Part shown: piece by piece, positions 28,391 to 37,600 of the stretch
Layout: the number at the start of each line of letters is the position of its first letter
Position numbering within the stretch: position 1 is the stretch's first letter
Assembly (NCBI GenBank): GCA_023461275.1
Contig: JAEYMI010000062.1
Coordinates: forward strand, 1-64,000
Direction: 5' to 3'
Length of the DNA stretch: 64,000 bases
DNA from: Actinomycetes bacterium
GTDB lineage: Bacteria; Actinomycetota; Actinomycetes; Mycobacteriales; Mycobacteriaceae
The notes under the pieces: model-generated
The model's database searches: none
Told to the model about the DNA's origin: nothing
Seen by the model: only the letters and a program-made list of their open reading frames with translations
Made by a program: the position numbers and the translations under genes

Positions 28391-28870
28391 TCAGAGCACC
28401 GCCTCGATCGCCCCGATCACCGACGGATCGGTGGGCTCGGTGCGCGGGCGGATGCGTGCGGTGACGTTGCCGTCGGAGTCGACGACGAACTTCTCGAAGT
28501 TCCACTGCACGTCGCCGGCGTTGCCATCCGCGTCGGTGGCCTTGGTGAGCTCGGCGTAGAGCGGATGCTGGTCGTTGCCGTTGACGTCGACCTTCTCCAG
28601 CAGCGGGAAGGTGACGCCGTAGGTGGTGGAGCAGAAGGTGGCGATCTCCTCCGGCGTCCCCGGCTCCTGCCCCCGGAACTGGTTGCACGGCACGCCGACG
28701 ACGGTCAGCCCGCGATCGGCGTAGTCCTTGGCCAGTTGTTCGAGGCCCTCGTACTGCGGGGTGAGGCCGCACTTGCTGGCGACGTTGACCACCAGGAGCG
28801 GTCCGGGGAAGTCGGCGAGGTTCAGCGGTGTGCCGTCGAGGGCGTTGACCGGGATGTCCTTGATGCTCAT
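28391..28870 (-). CDS. Glutathione peroxidase-family thiol peroxidase
   Basis: 159 residues of the GPx/thioredoxin fold. It has NVASKCGLTPQYEGLEQL with the peroxidatic Cys34 (a cysteine, not selenocysteine), VPCNQFRGQEPG with the conserved Gln and WNFEKFVVDSDG with the catalytic Trp/Asn. Actinobacteria lack glutathione, so thioredoxin or mycothiol is the likely reductant (general knowledge, not visible here). The ATG at 28870 follows family length; upstream codons are open but unlike the family. Confidence 0.93.
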   Translation of the reverse strand: MSIKDIPVNALDGTPLNLADFPGPLLVVNVASKCGLTPQYEGLEQLAKDYADRGLTVVGVPCNQFRGQEPGTPEEIATFCSTTYGVTFPLLEKVDVNGNDQHPLYAELTKATDADGNAGDVQWNFEKFVVDSDGNVTARIRPRTEPTDPSVIGAIEAVL

Positions 28871-28980
28871 GGTCACGACGGTAGCGAACGACGACGTGCG
28901 GCGGGGACGGTCGGGCCGCGCCACCTTGACAGATTCGGCGTCTGGAGCAGGATGAGCCCAAACCATAAGAAGAGCGCTGT

Positions 28981-29349
28981 ATGAAGTCCATCGGGCCCAA
29001 GCAGTTAAGACAGAATCCCGCCGAGATGATTCGGGACGTCAGGAACGGCGAGCCGTACGTGCTCACATATTGGGGCGAGGAGATCGGCACCATCGTGCCT
29101 CGGTCCGGCCAGGGACTGGTCCCTCCCCGCAAACGGCGTTACCCGGATCGTCCGCTCACCTTCCCGCGCCACGAGGTTCCGCACACTGGAGTCAGTACAC
29201 GAGGTGCTGGATTAGATGACGATCAGCTGCGAGTAGCTGCACACTGTACCGAAATCGGATGGAGAGCCGTTTCGTGCCACGCGACCGCATTAATCTGTTC
29301 GATCTGCTCTTCTCTTGTTCGATCTATTCTCCGAGCGTCAAACGGCTGA
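28981..29349 (+). CDS. Phd/YefM-like antitoxin, possibly truncated or frameshifted
   Basis: The first 45 residues read as a Phd/YefM antitoxin N-terminus: KSIGPKQLRQNPAEMIRDV, then NGEPYVLTYWGEEIGTIVP. This is the DNA-binding half that represses its own operon. After about residue 75 the sequence (SCHATALICSICSSLV...) loses the family's character, so the gene may be frameshifted or a longer remnant. No VapC- or YoeB-size toxin follows; the next gene in the same direction, starting 135 bp later, encodes a very large protein with a C-terminal PIN-type domain. Confidence 0.55.
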   Translation: MKSIGPKQLRQNPAEMIRDVRNGEPYVLTYWGEEIGTIVPRSGQGLVPPRKRRYPDRPLTFPRHEVPHTGVSTRGAGLDDDQLRVAAHCTEIGWRAVSCHATALICSICSSLVRSILRASNG

Positions 29350-29483
29350 CCCTAACTACTAACGGCGGTTTGAGCTGGGGAACGCCTACGACACGTCGGT
29401 CCGATCCCTCCCGGAGGGGCACCGCCCTGTCGGAGGCATTCGGTAACTTTGCGAATCTAGTGGAACCACCAGGAGGGAACGTC

Positions 29484-32400
29484 GTGGTTGTCGAGTGGAC
29501 GGTGCTGATCAAGGCAGCGGGCCCAGTCTCAAGTGTCGCACTGCCACCGCTCAAGAAGTGGACTCTGCCATGGAAGGTTGCCCGTAACGTTCGCAAGCGA
29601 GCGAAGCGAAAGCAATTGCCGAGCCCACCGTACTGGCCCCTTAAGAAGTACCTTAGCGAGGGGACCCCCCTCGCTGCATTTCAGAGCGGCGAGCCAGATC
29701 AATACGACCGAGTTTGCGCCGATATCAAGGAGCTCGGGAAGCCATCCGCGACATGGCCACCCGACGAAGAACAGTCGCTCGAGCTGGTCGCACTCCTGCT
29801 CAGCGAGTACACGCGCAGCATGACCCCGAACCTCGCGATCGAAACGCAAGTACGCTCGGCCATCGGAGAACTCAAGCAACATCACTACGCCACTAGTTCA
29901 GCGGCCAGTCAGTATCGGGGATCGTTTCTCAGCAACTTGGAATCGTTGCCTCCGGTTAGAGCTATGCAGGCACGCGAATTGCGTAACCAGCACCCGAAGG
30001 TCGAACGGGTAGCTTTCGAGATCGCACAAACACGCAACCGACGTCAAGCATTCGACGATTGGGAACGTAACCACCCTGATTGGTTACCCGAGGACGAAGC
30101 TCCCATTCTGACCTGGTTTGCAGATTTAGCCTCGGACTACAACAGCTCGTCGGCCGCACTCCTGATAAATCGCGCTGTTCAAGCAGGCGCAACGCCCGCC
30201 AGCTATTGGCTGACCCGCGCGGCCCTGCTCGCGAGTATTGACCACGATCAGCGGGAGGCGATCTTGCCGCTCATCGGTGAACATCCTCTCGCAGACGCCG
30301 TGGCAGCCTACCTCAACGAGGATCTTGACGAAGCCAGCCAACAACTGAGGCTTTGGTCACCGACCAATATCGGAGAATCGGCATTCAAGGCCGCGGTGGA
30401 GTACCAAATCGCCCGTGCAGCGGGTGACCAAGAGACGATGCTCCGCATCGCCATCTCGTCGCACGACGAGTTTGGTAACACAAGCATTTTACTGGATTAC
30501 ACCAAGGAGCGACTGCGTCGTGCCTCCCGACGTGAATCCGCGATGCAGTTCTCAGATTTGCGAGATTGTCTGGAGCTAGCTCTCGAACTTCGCGACCAGC
30601 GCCGACGATGGGGAGGAGATAGTGCAGAAGCCATCTGCCTGGCAGTCGACGCATCAAACTTGTTGGCTGACCACGAGTTTGCTTTACGGATTACTCAGTT
30701 GGCGCCGGATGGCGATGCGATTCCGGAGGAAGCTCAGGACGCCTCAGTGCTCGCAAAGGCTGCGATGTCGGCAGCGCACTTTCTCGAGCCCAATGAAATC
30801 GCCGCTTACCGGTCACGATTGGGCGACGACGACCCAATCGGCTACCAGGTGGATGCATTAACAGCGCAGCGCAACGGCGACGCGGAGGGCGCGTTGGCGG
30901 CATGGCAACATGCGTACGAGCGCTCAGATAGCCCCAGTGAACAACTTACTATTGCGTATCACTTGGCCCTTGCTGGCCGCTTACCAGTCGAGTTACACGG
31001 TGCCGTCGACCCTGATTTCGCACGGCAACTCCTACTCATCAACGAAGCAGCTTCTAGCACAGCTGGGCAACTTGAGGCACTTATTACGCAGGCCAGGAGT
31101 AGTAGACACCTGGCAGTCGCAGCATCCGATATCCTCGCCGCTCAGGGGAGACCAGAGGATGCAGCTCGCCTTTCGGAACAGGTAGGCGAGAGACTGAGTG
31201 ACGCTGAATTACTCATGATGGCGGCCAGGTGGTACACGGGCCTTGGGCGCACAGAAAGTGCAATTACCGCAGCGCGGACCGCTATTCATGTGGCACCTCA
31301 ACATTGGGGCGGACGCGCGAATGCATGGCGTGGAGTTGCCGAGCTACTCGCTGAATCTGGGAAGTGGGTTGAGGCCGGGGATGCGGCAGCACAGTACCTC
31401 GCCCTCGCGCCTCATAACCCGTTCGCGCAATGGGCGCTAATTATCTGTCAAGCCCAAATTGGTGACATTACGACTGCACACCAGACATACGTGAGTGTTG
31501 GCAGACCGCTACCACAGACCGAGGCAAGTGCGATTGTCTGGATCGAGCTATGGCGAATCGAATGGCAGTCTGGGGAATCGTCGCTCGCTGAAATGAGCAC
31601 GGTGCTTATCCAGTGGCCAGATAATTCACGTGTTCGCGAGGCCGCGACTCGCGCACTTGTCTTATCCGAGCGAAACGAGGACGGGACCACTGACACTCAA
31701 GCCGTCCAGACTATGCTCGCCGACCTAATGGAAGGCATGCCTGATGTATTCCGCCAGTACAGCTTCGACCCTGACGATCCGATCGCTGCACTAACAGCAA
31801 TCGTCTCTCAAATGCCAGATACCAGCGAAATGGATTCTAAGATCGCCTCGGGCGAATTCCCGCTTGGCGTCGCGGCCACCGCGTTCGGCCGCACTTACAC
31901 CGAACTCCTCGTATCGAAGAGCGGACCCGTCTTCACAGAGGTCGATATCCATTCTTTAAGAACACCGATTAACTGGCGTCAACTCACTATCGTCGCCGAC
32001 ATTTCCGCTCTGCACACCCTGACACTGCTGCCGGACTTAGCTGATACCTTGCTGGGCTACGCTGGCACAGACGTACAGGGCGTGAGCGCGCAGACGCGAG
32101 ACGCATCGCGGGCCGTCCAAGAACTTGCGACTCAATCAACGACAACAGTCGGACGCTCAGCCGACGGGACACCCCGAGTATTCACTATCAGTGACTCTGA
32201 GGCCCGCACAAGGCACCAGCGGGCAATCGCGGTACAGCAGACGTTCGCAAAGATAGCGCTCGTTGATCACCTACGCATCGAGAACATCGCCGAGGTTCAG
32301 CCGGGAGACCAGAACTATGTGTGGCTGACCGCTGTTGATCGAGCGATTTCGGCCAAAGCCAGCCTCTGGTGCGACGACGCCTGGGTGCGCAACTTCGCGG

Positions 32401-33032
32401 AGTCAAAAGGCGTCACGACCTTCTCGACTCGGCAGTTGATCGCAGGCGCGACCGCGGATCAGATTTTAGCGTTGGCCTTGGCAAATATCGCAGAAGCTCA
32501 GCTACTTACGCGCGGTTACGTACCTTCAGAGGTCCAAGCGCGCGTGCTCGAGGACGCTGGCCAACTCACCGGATGGCAGCCGCAAAGCCTCGTCCACGCA
32601 ATTGCCCACGCTTCAGTGAAATGCGAACCGGAACAGCTTGTCAGCTTTGCGATTCGAGCGATGTCGAAGTCCTCCAACGATCCGGAATCCTTGGCGGACT
32701 GGACTTTCGCCATCACTTGTTGGCTCATCCGCATCGCGGGGACAGGCACAGACCGCAGCCGGAACGTGGCTGTGGTGCTATCGCGCACGATGCAAGAGCC
32801 CTGGCTAAACTCGACGACCCTCCCGTTCGTCTTGTCCGGTATTCGTACTGCAGTCAACGCTTCGGGTCAAGAAGTCGAGGATCCGCTCAAGAGTGCGCTT
32901 TCGGATCACTACTTGCAACTGGCACAGAGGACCAATCACGGATTGGCTGCCGCCCACGTCCGGGCACTCGTTGCGCTTGCAGCACCTGCCGATCGTGTGA
33001 CAGCGATCGGCGTAGTACTCGCGACGAATTGA
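29484..33032 (+). CDS. TPR-PIN conflict-system protein (TPR-GreAB-C-PIN-like)
   Basis: 1,182 residues, one of the largest proteins here. After a short basic N-terminus, residues about 100-790 are almost wholly helical with degenerate tetratricopeptide-like repeats (e.g. AMSAAHFLEPNEIAAYRSRL, ARWYTGLGRTESAITAAR). A linker GEFPLGVAATAFGRTY leads into a PIN-type nuclease domain: IVADISALHTL (D839) and later LWCDDAWVRNFAE (D964, D965) followed by GVTTFSTRQLI. That arrangement matches the PIN domain described for TPR-GreAB-C-PIN conflict systems; I cannot see a separate GreAB-C domain. The start is the GTG at 29484 with AGGAGGGA 6 bases upstream; the frame is open to 29259. G+C is lower than the flanks. 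Predicted RNA-cleaving stress or antiphage effector. Confidence 0.8.
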   Translation: MVVEWTVLIKAAGPVSSVALPPLKKWTLPWKVARNVRKRAKRKQLPSPPYWPLKKYLSEGTPLAAFQSGEPDQYDRVCADIKELGKPSATWPPDEEQSLELVALLLSEYTRSMTPNLAIETQVRSAIGELKQHHYATSSAASQYRGSFLSNLESLPPVRAMQARELRNQHPKVERVAFEIAQTRNRRQAFDDWERNHPDWLPEDEAPILTWFADLASDYNSSSAALLINRAVQAGATPASYWLTRAALLASIDHDQREAILPLIGEHPLADAVAAYLNEDLDEASQQLRLWSPTNIGESAFKAAVEYQIARAAGDQETMLRIAISSHDEFGNTSILLDYTKERLRRASRRESAMQFSDLRDCLELALELRDQRRRWGGDSAEAICLAVDASNLLADHEFALRITQLAPDGDAIPEEAQDASVLAKAAMSAAHFLEPNEIAAYRSRLGDDDPIGYQVDALTAQRNGDAEGALAAWQHAYERSDSPSEQLTIAYHLALAGRLPVELHGAVDPDFARQLLLINEAASSTAGQLEALITQARSSRHLAVAASDILAAQGRPEDAARLSEQVGERLSDAELLMMAARWYTGLGRTESAITAARTAIHVAPQHWGGRANAWRGVAELLAESGKWVEAGDAAAQYLALAPHNPFAQWALIICQAQIGDITTAHQTYVSVGRPLPQTEASAIVWIELWRIEWQSGESSLAEMSTVLIQWPDNSRVREAATRALVLSERNEDGTTDTQAVQTMLADLMEGMPDVFRQYSFDPDDPIAALTAIVSQMPDTSEMDSKIASGEFPLGVAATAFGRTYTELLVSKSGPVFTEVDIHSLRTPINWRQLTIVADISALHTLTLLPDLADTLLGYAGTDVQGVSAQTRDASRAVQELATQSTTTVGRSADGTPRVFTISDSEARTRHQRAIAVQQTFAKIALVDHLRIENIAEVQPGDQNYVWLTAVDRAISAKASLWCDDAWVRNFAESKGVTTFSTRQLIAGATADQILALALANIAEAQLLTRGYVPSEVQARVLEDAGQLTGWQPQSLVHAIAHASVKCEPEQLVSFAIRAMSKSSNDPESLADWTFAITCWLIRIAGTGTDRSRNVAVVLSRTMQEPWLNSTTLPFVLSGIRTAVNASGQEVEDPLKSALSDHYLQLAQRTNHGLAAAHVRALVALAAPADRVTAIGVVLATN

Positions 33033-33137
33033 CGCCTACTTCCTGCCGAGGTCGACATTCTGATCTCAGCGAGCCTATGGCGCACATCACCAAAGTTTGC
33101 ACTTACGAAATAGTTGCGTGCGCGTTAGTTTTGTTCG

Positions 33138-33653
33138 GTGTCCACCCTTCACGAGGTACCCACCGAGACCTCGCGCGCATCCGTTGATGCGGCATCGTCG
33201 ACGCTGCTCGGCTTCCTCGACCGCCTGGCCTGCGCCGGGAAACCGCACACCCTGGACACCCTGGCGACCACCGAACTGACGTTCTCGCAGCTGCGGGTGC
33301 TGTTCGCCGTCGCAGCCGCCAATGGTTCATCGATGCCACTCAACGAGGTGGCCGACCACGTGCACCTGTCCCTGGCGTCGGCCGGACGTGCCGTCGACAA
33401 GCTGGTGCATCTCGCATTGGTCGACCGGCGTGAGGACCCGGCCGATCGTCGGGTCAAGCGGGTGTCCCTCACCGCAGAGGGACAAAAACTGGTCGACGCG
33501 CAGCTGTCGGTCAAGGAAGATCTGATCAGCACCTTCGTCGAGAACCTGCCCGACGACCTACGAGCGGGCCTGGTAACCGCGTTGGCACCGATCATCGACA
33601 GCGACGTCGACCACTTCGCATCGATAACCGCTGCGCCGCAACGAAAACACTGA
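33138..33653 (+). CDS. MarR-family transcriptional regulator
   Basis: 171 residues with the MarR winged helix: ELTFSQLRVLFAVAAANG, the recognition-helix stretch LSLASAGRAVDKLVHLALV and the wing DRREDPADRRVKRVSLTAEG. MarR repressors commonly release efflux genes when they bind a drug or phenolic ligand. It starts with GTG at 33138. The next gene, 63 bp downstream on the same strand, is a multidrug MFS transporter, so autoregulation and control of that pump are likely. Confidence 0.94.
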   Translation: MSTLHEVPTETSRASVDAASSTLLGFLDRLACAGKPHTLDTLATTELTFSQLRVLFAVAAANGSSMPLNEVADHVHLSLASAGRAVDKLVHLALVDRREDPADRRVKRVSLTAEGQKLVDAQLSVKEDLISTFVENLPDDLRAGLVTALAPIIDSDVDHFASITAAPQRKH

Positions 33654-33716
33654 CCGAACGAAGACACACTTGCCCATGCGTCCACCCGAAGCTGTTCAAC
33701 ACGAGAAGGACTTTGT

Positions 33717-35312
33717 ATGACCTCGTCATCAGTGCCCTCACATGCACACCAGGGCCCACCCGACACCAAACTGGACCGCGACGTCCTGCTGGTGGCCGGC
33801 GTCGTGGTCCTCGGTGCCATCATGTCCATCCTCGACGTCACCGTGGTTTCGGTGGCGCAGAACACCTTCCAGGAGGTGTTCAACACCGACGCAGCCGGGT
33901 CGGCGTGGACCATGACCGGCTACACACTCGCCTTGGCCGCGGTGATTCCGCTATCAAGCTGGGCGGCGGCACGTTTCGGCACCAAGAATGTCTACATGGT
34001 GTCGCTGGTGTTGTTCGTGCTCGGCTCTGCCCTGTGCGCCTTGGCCACCAACATCGGAATGCTCGTCGCCTTCCGTGTCATCCAGGGTCTCGGTGGCGGC
34101 CTGCTGATGCCGATCGGCATGATGATCCTGACCAAGGCCGCCGGCCCCGAACGCGTCGGATCCGTGATGGCAGTGCTGGGTATCCCAATGTTGTTGGGCC
34201 CCATCGCCGGCCCGATCCTCGGCGGTCTGCTCATCGAAAAGGCTTCGTGGCATTGGGTATTCCTGATCAACGTGCCCATCGGCATCGTGGCACTGATCTA
34301 CACCTGGTTCGTCCTCCGAAAAGATGATGAGACATCGCGCCCGAGCATCGATTTCGTCGGACTCCTGTTGCTCTCGCCGGGTCTGGCGTTGTTCCTCTAC
34401 GGCATCTCGTCGAGCGCCGAAGCCGGCACCTTCATCTCGGCCAAGGTCCTGGTTCCCGCCGTTATCGGCGCCGTTCTGATCGTCGCATTCATCTGGCACG
34501 CACTGCGTTCGGACAATCCTCTGCTCGATCTGCGTCTGTTCAAGAACCGCACGCTCGCCATCTCGGTGATCGCGATGACGCTGTTCATGATCGCCTTCTT
34601 CGGTGCATCGCTGCTCTACCCGCAGTACTTCATCGGTGTGCGTGGCGAAAGCACCCTCGCCGCAGGCCTATTGCTCGCCCCGCAGGGTCTCGGCGCGATG
34701 ATCACCATGCCGATCGCCGGTCAGCTGACCGACCGGATGGGACCGGGCAAGTTCGTGCTCGGTGGTTTGGTGCTGATCCTGCTGGGCATGGGCACATTCA
34801 TCTTCCTCGGCGCGGACACGTCCTATTGGCTGCTGTGCGGCGCACTGTTCGTGCAGGGCCTCGGCATGGGCATGACGATGATGCCGATCATGTCGTCCGC
34901 CCTGGCGACACTGACCAACAAGCAGGTCCCAGACGGTTCGACGATGGTGAACGTGGTCCAGCAGACCGCGTCGTCGATCGGTAGTGCCGTGATCGCGGTC
35001 ATCCTGGCGACCAACCTGAAGAGCCACGCGGAATCCGGTCTGGCAATCCTGTCCAACGCATCGCCGGAGAAGTACGCCGCAGTCGTGGCCGGCTCACGAC
35101 AGCCCGGCTCGCCGATGCCGCCACTACCCGCGACCCCGCCGGATCAGTGGTTCACCTGGGCCGCTGAGGCTTTCGGTGTCACCTTCATCGTCGCAGTGGT
35201 GCTGGTGGCAGTGACCTTCATTCCGGCAATGTTCCTGCCGCGCAAGAAGATCGCGTCGCCGCTGGTGGAAGAGGACATGGGCTCGACGACCGTCCCGACC
35301 ATCTTGCACTGA
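33717..35312 (+). CDS. MFS multidrug efflux transporter, DHA2 (EmrB/QacA) family
   Basis: 531 residues with about 14 transmembrane segments, the DHA2 topology. Signatures include DVTVVSVAQNTFQEVF in TM1, GPIAGPILGGLL (motif C, antiporter) and FRVIQGLGGGLLMPI. Drug/proton antiporters of this family export hydrophobic cations, dyes or antibiotics across the inner membrane. The ATG at 33717 has GAAGGA 7 bases upstream. Likely an operon with the MarR gene. By memory, an emrB-like gene sits at the same place in the mycobacterial purine cluster. Confidence 0.94.
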   Translation: MTSSSVPSHAHQGPPDTKLDRDVLLVAGVVVLGAIMSILDVTVVSVAQNTFQEVFNTDAAGSAWTMTGYTLALAAVIPLSSWAAARFGTKNVYMVSLVLFVLGSALCALATNIGMLVAFRVIQGLGGGLLMPIGMMILTKAAGPERVGSVMAVLGIPMLLGPIAGPILGGLLIEKASWHWVFLINVPIGIVALIYTWFVLRKDDETSRPSIDFVGLLLLSPGLALFLYGISSSAEAGTFISAKVLVPAVIGAVLIVAFIWHALRSDNPLLDLRLFKNRTLAISVIAMTLFMIAFFGASLLYPQYFIGVRGESTLAAGLLLAPQGLGAMITMPIAGQLTDRMGPGKFVLGGLVLILLGMGTFIFLGADTSYWLLCGALFVQGLGMGMTMMPIMSSALATLTNKQVPDGSTMVNVVQQTASSIGSAVIAVILATNLKSHAESGLAILSNASPEKYAAVVAGSRQPGSPMPPLPATPPDQWFTWAAEAFGVTFIVAVVLVAVTFIPAMFLPRKKIASPLVEEDMGSTTVPTILH

Positions 35313-35333
35313 AGCTGCTTCGCTCCTACCCGT

Positions 35334-35413
35334 AACGCCAGACGCGGGGTGAGCCTGCCAGGCGTGGTCTGCGTGCAGACCGCGTTTGCCAGGCCCGCCC
35401 CGCGTTTGGCGTT
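35334..35413. repeat. 80-bp palindromic element between convergent genes
   Basis: Arms AACGCCAGACGCGGGG and CCCCGCGTTTGGCGTT enclose further pairing (GAGCCTGCCA with TGCCAGGCCC region, GGTCTGC with GCAGACC), giving one long interrupted stem. It lies 21 bp after the MFS stop and 45 bp before the ptrB stop, where a bidirectional terminator would be expected. Confidence 0.8.
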
Positions 35414-35458
35414 CGCGGTCCGTGTCGAGTTCGACGACGGGGGACGTCGGTCGCGGGA

Positions 35459-37600
35459 TCAGGCAGGTGCGGGAGCAACGGCTCCGGTCTGCTGCAGAAT
35501 CCACGCGAGCTCGAAGGCGACTTCTTCCCACTGCTTGTACCGGCCGGTCACGCCACCGTGACCCGCAGCCATCTCCGTTTTGAGCAGGACGAGATTGTCC
35601 GAGGTGCTTCGTTCATTCAGTCGGGCAACCCATTTGGCGGCTTCGGTGAACAGCACGCGGGTGTCGTTGAGTGAGGTCTGCGCGAGGATCGGCGGGTACG
35701 GCTTGGCCTCGACGTTCTCGTACGGCGAGTAGGACTTCATGTACGCGTACACATCCGGGTCGTGCAGCGGGTCACCCCACTCGTCCCATTCGATGACCGT
35801 CAGCGGCAGCGACGGGTCCAGGATCGACGTCAATGCGTCGACGAACGGCACCGATGCCAGGATGCCGTTGAACAGCTCCGGCGCCAGGTTGGCCACCGCT
35901 CCCATCAGCAGTCCGCCGGCCGAACCTCCTTCTGCCACCATCTGTTTCGGGGTGGTCCAGCCGGTTTCCACCAGGTATCGCCCGGCGTCGACGAAGTCGG
36001 TGAAGGTATTCTTCTTGGTGAGCGTCTTGCCGTTCTCGTACCAGTAGCGACCCATCTCACCACCTCCGCGGATGTGGGCGATCACGAAGACCACACCGCG
36101 GTCGAGCATCGACAGTCGCGACACCGAGAACGACGGATCGATGCTGGCCTCGTACGATCCGTAGCCGTACAGCAGCAGCGGCGCCGGCCGTTTCTCGTCG
36201 ATTCCCTTGCGCCGCACCACCGACAGCGGGATCTTGGTGCCGTCTTCGGCCGTGGCCCACTCGCGGGACTGGACGTAGTCGGCGGCGTCGTAGCCGCCGA
36301 GCACCGGCTGACGTTTGAGCAATGTGCGCTCGCCGGTCGCGACGTCGAGGTTGAGCACCTCGGTGGGTTCGATGAAGCTCCCGTACCCGATGCGCAACGA
36401 CGGCGTCGTCCACTCCGGGTTGCCGCCGAGCCCCACCGAGCACAACGGCTGATCGAAGGTGACCTCGACGAAGTCGTCGGGATTCGGAATCCCCTGCACC
36501 GCACGAAGATCGGCGATGGCCAACCGGGGTAGCGCACCGGATCGGTAAGACAGCACCAGGTAGTCGCGGAACGAGTCGATGTCCTCGATGCGACGGTCAT
36601 GATCGTGTGCGATCAGTTCCCGCCTTGCGGACAGATCGTCCACCGGCGCGATGTCGATGGCGAAGTTCTCCGACTTCTCACCATCGCGAACCTCGTTGTG
36701 CACGATGAGGAAATAGTCCGCATCGTCGATCACGGCATGCTCGACGCTGTACTCGACGCCGTCGACTCGCGGTATGACGCTGCGGAAATCGCCGGTCGGG
36801 TCGTCGGCCGCGAGGATGTAGTTCTCCGAGGTGATCTTGGACCCGACGCCGATCACCAGATACTTTTCGCTACGAGTGGTTCCGATGCCGACCCAGTACC
36901 GGTCGTCGGGTTCGTGGAAGACCTTGACGTCCTCGGTGCCGGCGCCGATGTCGTGGCGCCACACCGTATCCGGGCGCCACGCCTCATCGACGGTTTGGTA
37001 GAAGACATGTTTCGCATCCGACGACCAGACCGCTCCACCCGCGGTGTCGGCAATGGTCTCGTCGAGAAGTTCGCCGCTGGTGAGGTTCTTGAACCGCAAC
37101 GTGTATCGCTCGTCGCCGACGACGTCGGTGCTGTAGGCCAGCCAGACGCCGTCGTCGCTGACCGAGAGCGCACCGATGCTGAAGAAGTCGTGGCCCTCGG
37201 CTTCCACGTTGGCGTCGAAGAGGACTTCCTCACCCGGCAGCGCGACTCCATCGGTCACCTCGGGCGGTGTCCAATCGTCGTCGGAGCGGATCGGGCAGCG
37301 GCAGCGCGTCGAATACTGTTTGCCCTCTTCGGTTCTGCCGTAGTACCAGAACTGTCCGCGTCGGCTCGGCACCGACATGTCGGTTTCTTTGGTACGACTC
37401 TTGATCTCGTCGAAGATCTGCTTGCGCAGATCGGCGAGTTGCCCGGTGTGCTGCTCGGTGAATTCGTTCTGCGCTTCGAGGTAGGCGATGACCTCGGGAT
37501 TGTCCTTGTCGCGCAACCATTCGTACTCGTCGACAAAGGTGTCACCGTGGTGGATACGTTCGCTGGCAACCTTTTTGGCCACCGGTGGGGTGTCGCTCAT
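35459..37600 (-). CDS. ptrB: Oligopeptidase B / prolyl oligopeptidase (S9 family)
   Basis: 713 residues. An N-terminal seven-bladed propeller (about 70-410) caps an alpha/beta-hydrolase. The catalytic serine lies in AEGGSAGGLLMGA (S560); Asp is near LNDTRVLFTEAAK and His in MAAGHGGVTGRYK. YGYGSYEASIDPSFS is the usual pre-catalytic block. It cleaves short peptides after basic residues in the cytoplasm. The ATG at 37600 overlaps the purC stop by 4 bases (ATGA), so the two are translationally coupled. In mycobacteria, as I recall, the homologue is split into two genes; here it is intact. Confidence 0.95.
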   Translation of the reverse strand: MSDTPPVAKKVASERIHHGDTFVDEYEWLRDKDNPEVIAYLEAQNEFTEQHTGQLADLRKQIFDEIKSRTKETDMSVPSRRGQFWYYGRTEEGKQYSTRCRCPIRSDDDWTPPEVTDGVALPGEEVLFDANVEAEGHDFFSIGALSVSDDGVWLAYSTDVVGDERYTLRFKNLTSGELLDETIADTAGGAVWSSDAKHVFYQTVDEAWRPDTVWRHDIGAGTEDVKVFHEPDDRYWVGIGTTRSEKYLVIGVGSKITSENYILAADDPTGDFRSVIPRVDGVEYSVEHAVIDDADYFLIVHNEVRDGEKSENFAIDIAPVDDLSARRELIAHDHDRRIEDIDSFRDYLVLSYRSGALPRLAIADLRAVQGIPNPDDFVEVTFDQPLCSVGLGGNPEWTTPSLRIGYGSFIEPTEVLNLDVATGERTLLKRQPVLGGYDAADYVQSREWATAEDGTKIPLSVVRRKGIDEKRPAPLLLYGYGSYEASIDPSFSVSRLSMLDRGVVFVIAHIRGGGEMGRYWYENGKTLTKKNTFTDFVDAGRYLVETGWTTPKQMVAEGGSAGGLLMGAVANLAPELFNGILASVPFVDALTSILDPSLPLTVIEWDEWGDPLHDPDVYAYMKSYSPYENVEAKPYPPILAQTSLNDTRVLFTEAAKWVARLNERSTSDNLVLLKTEMAAGHGGVTGRYKQWEEVAFELAWILQQTGAVAPAPA

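Noticed and set aside
33070..33137. MarR operator before the MarR gene (GCAC...GTGC)
   Set aside because: Only a 4-bp dyad with a long spacer; not distinguishable from chance.
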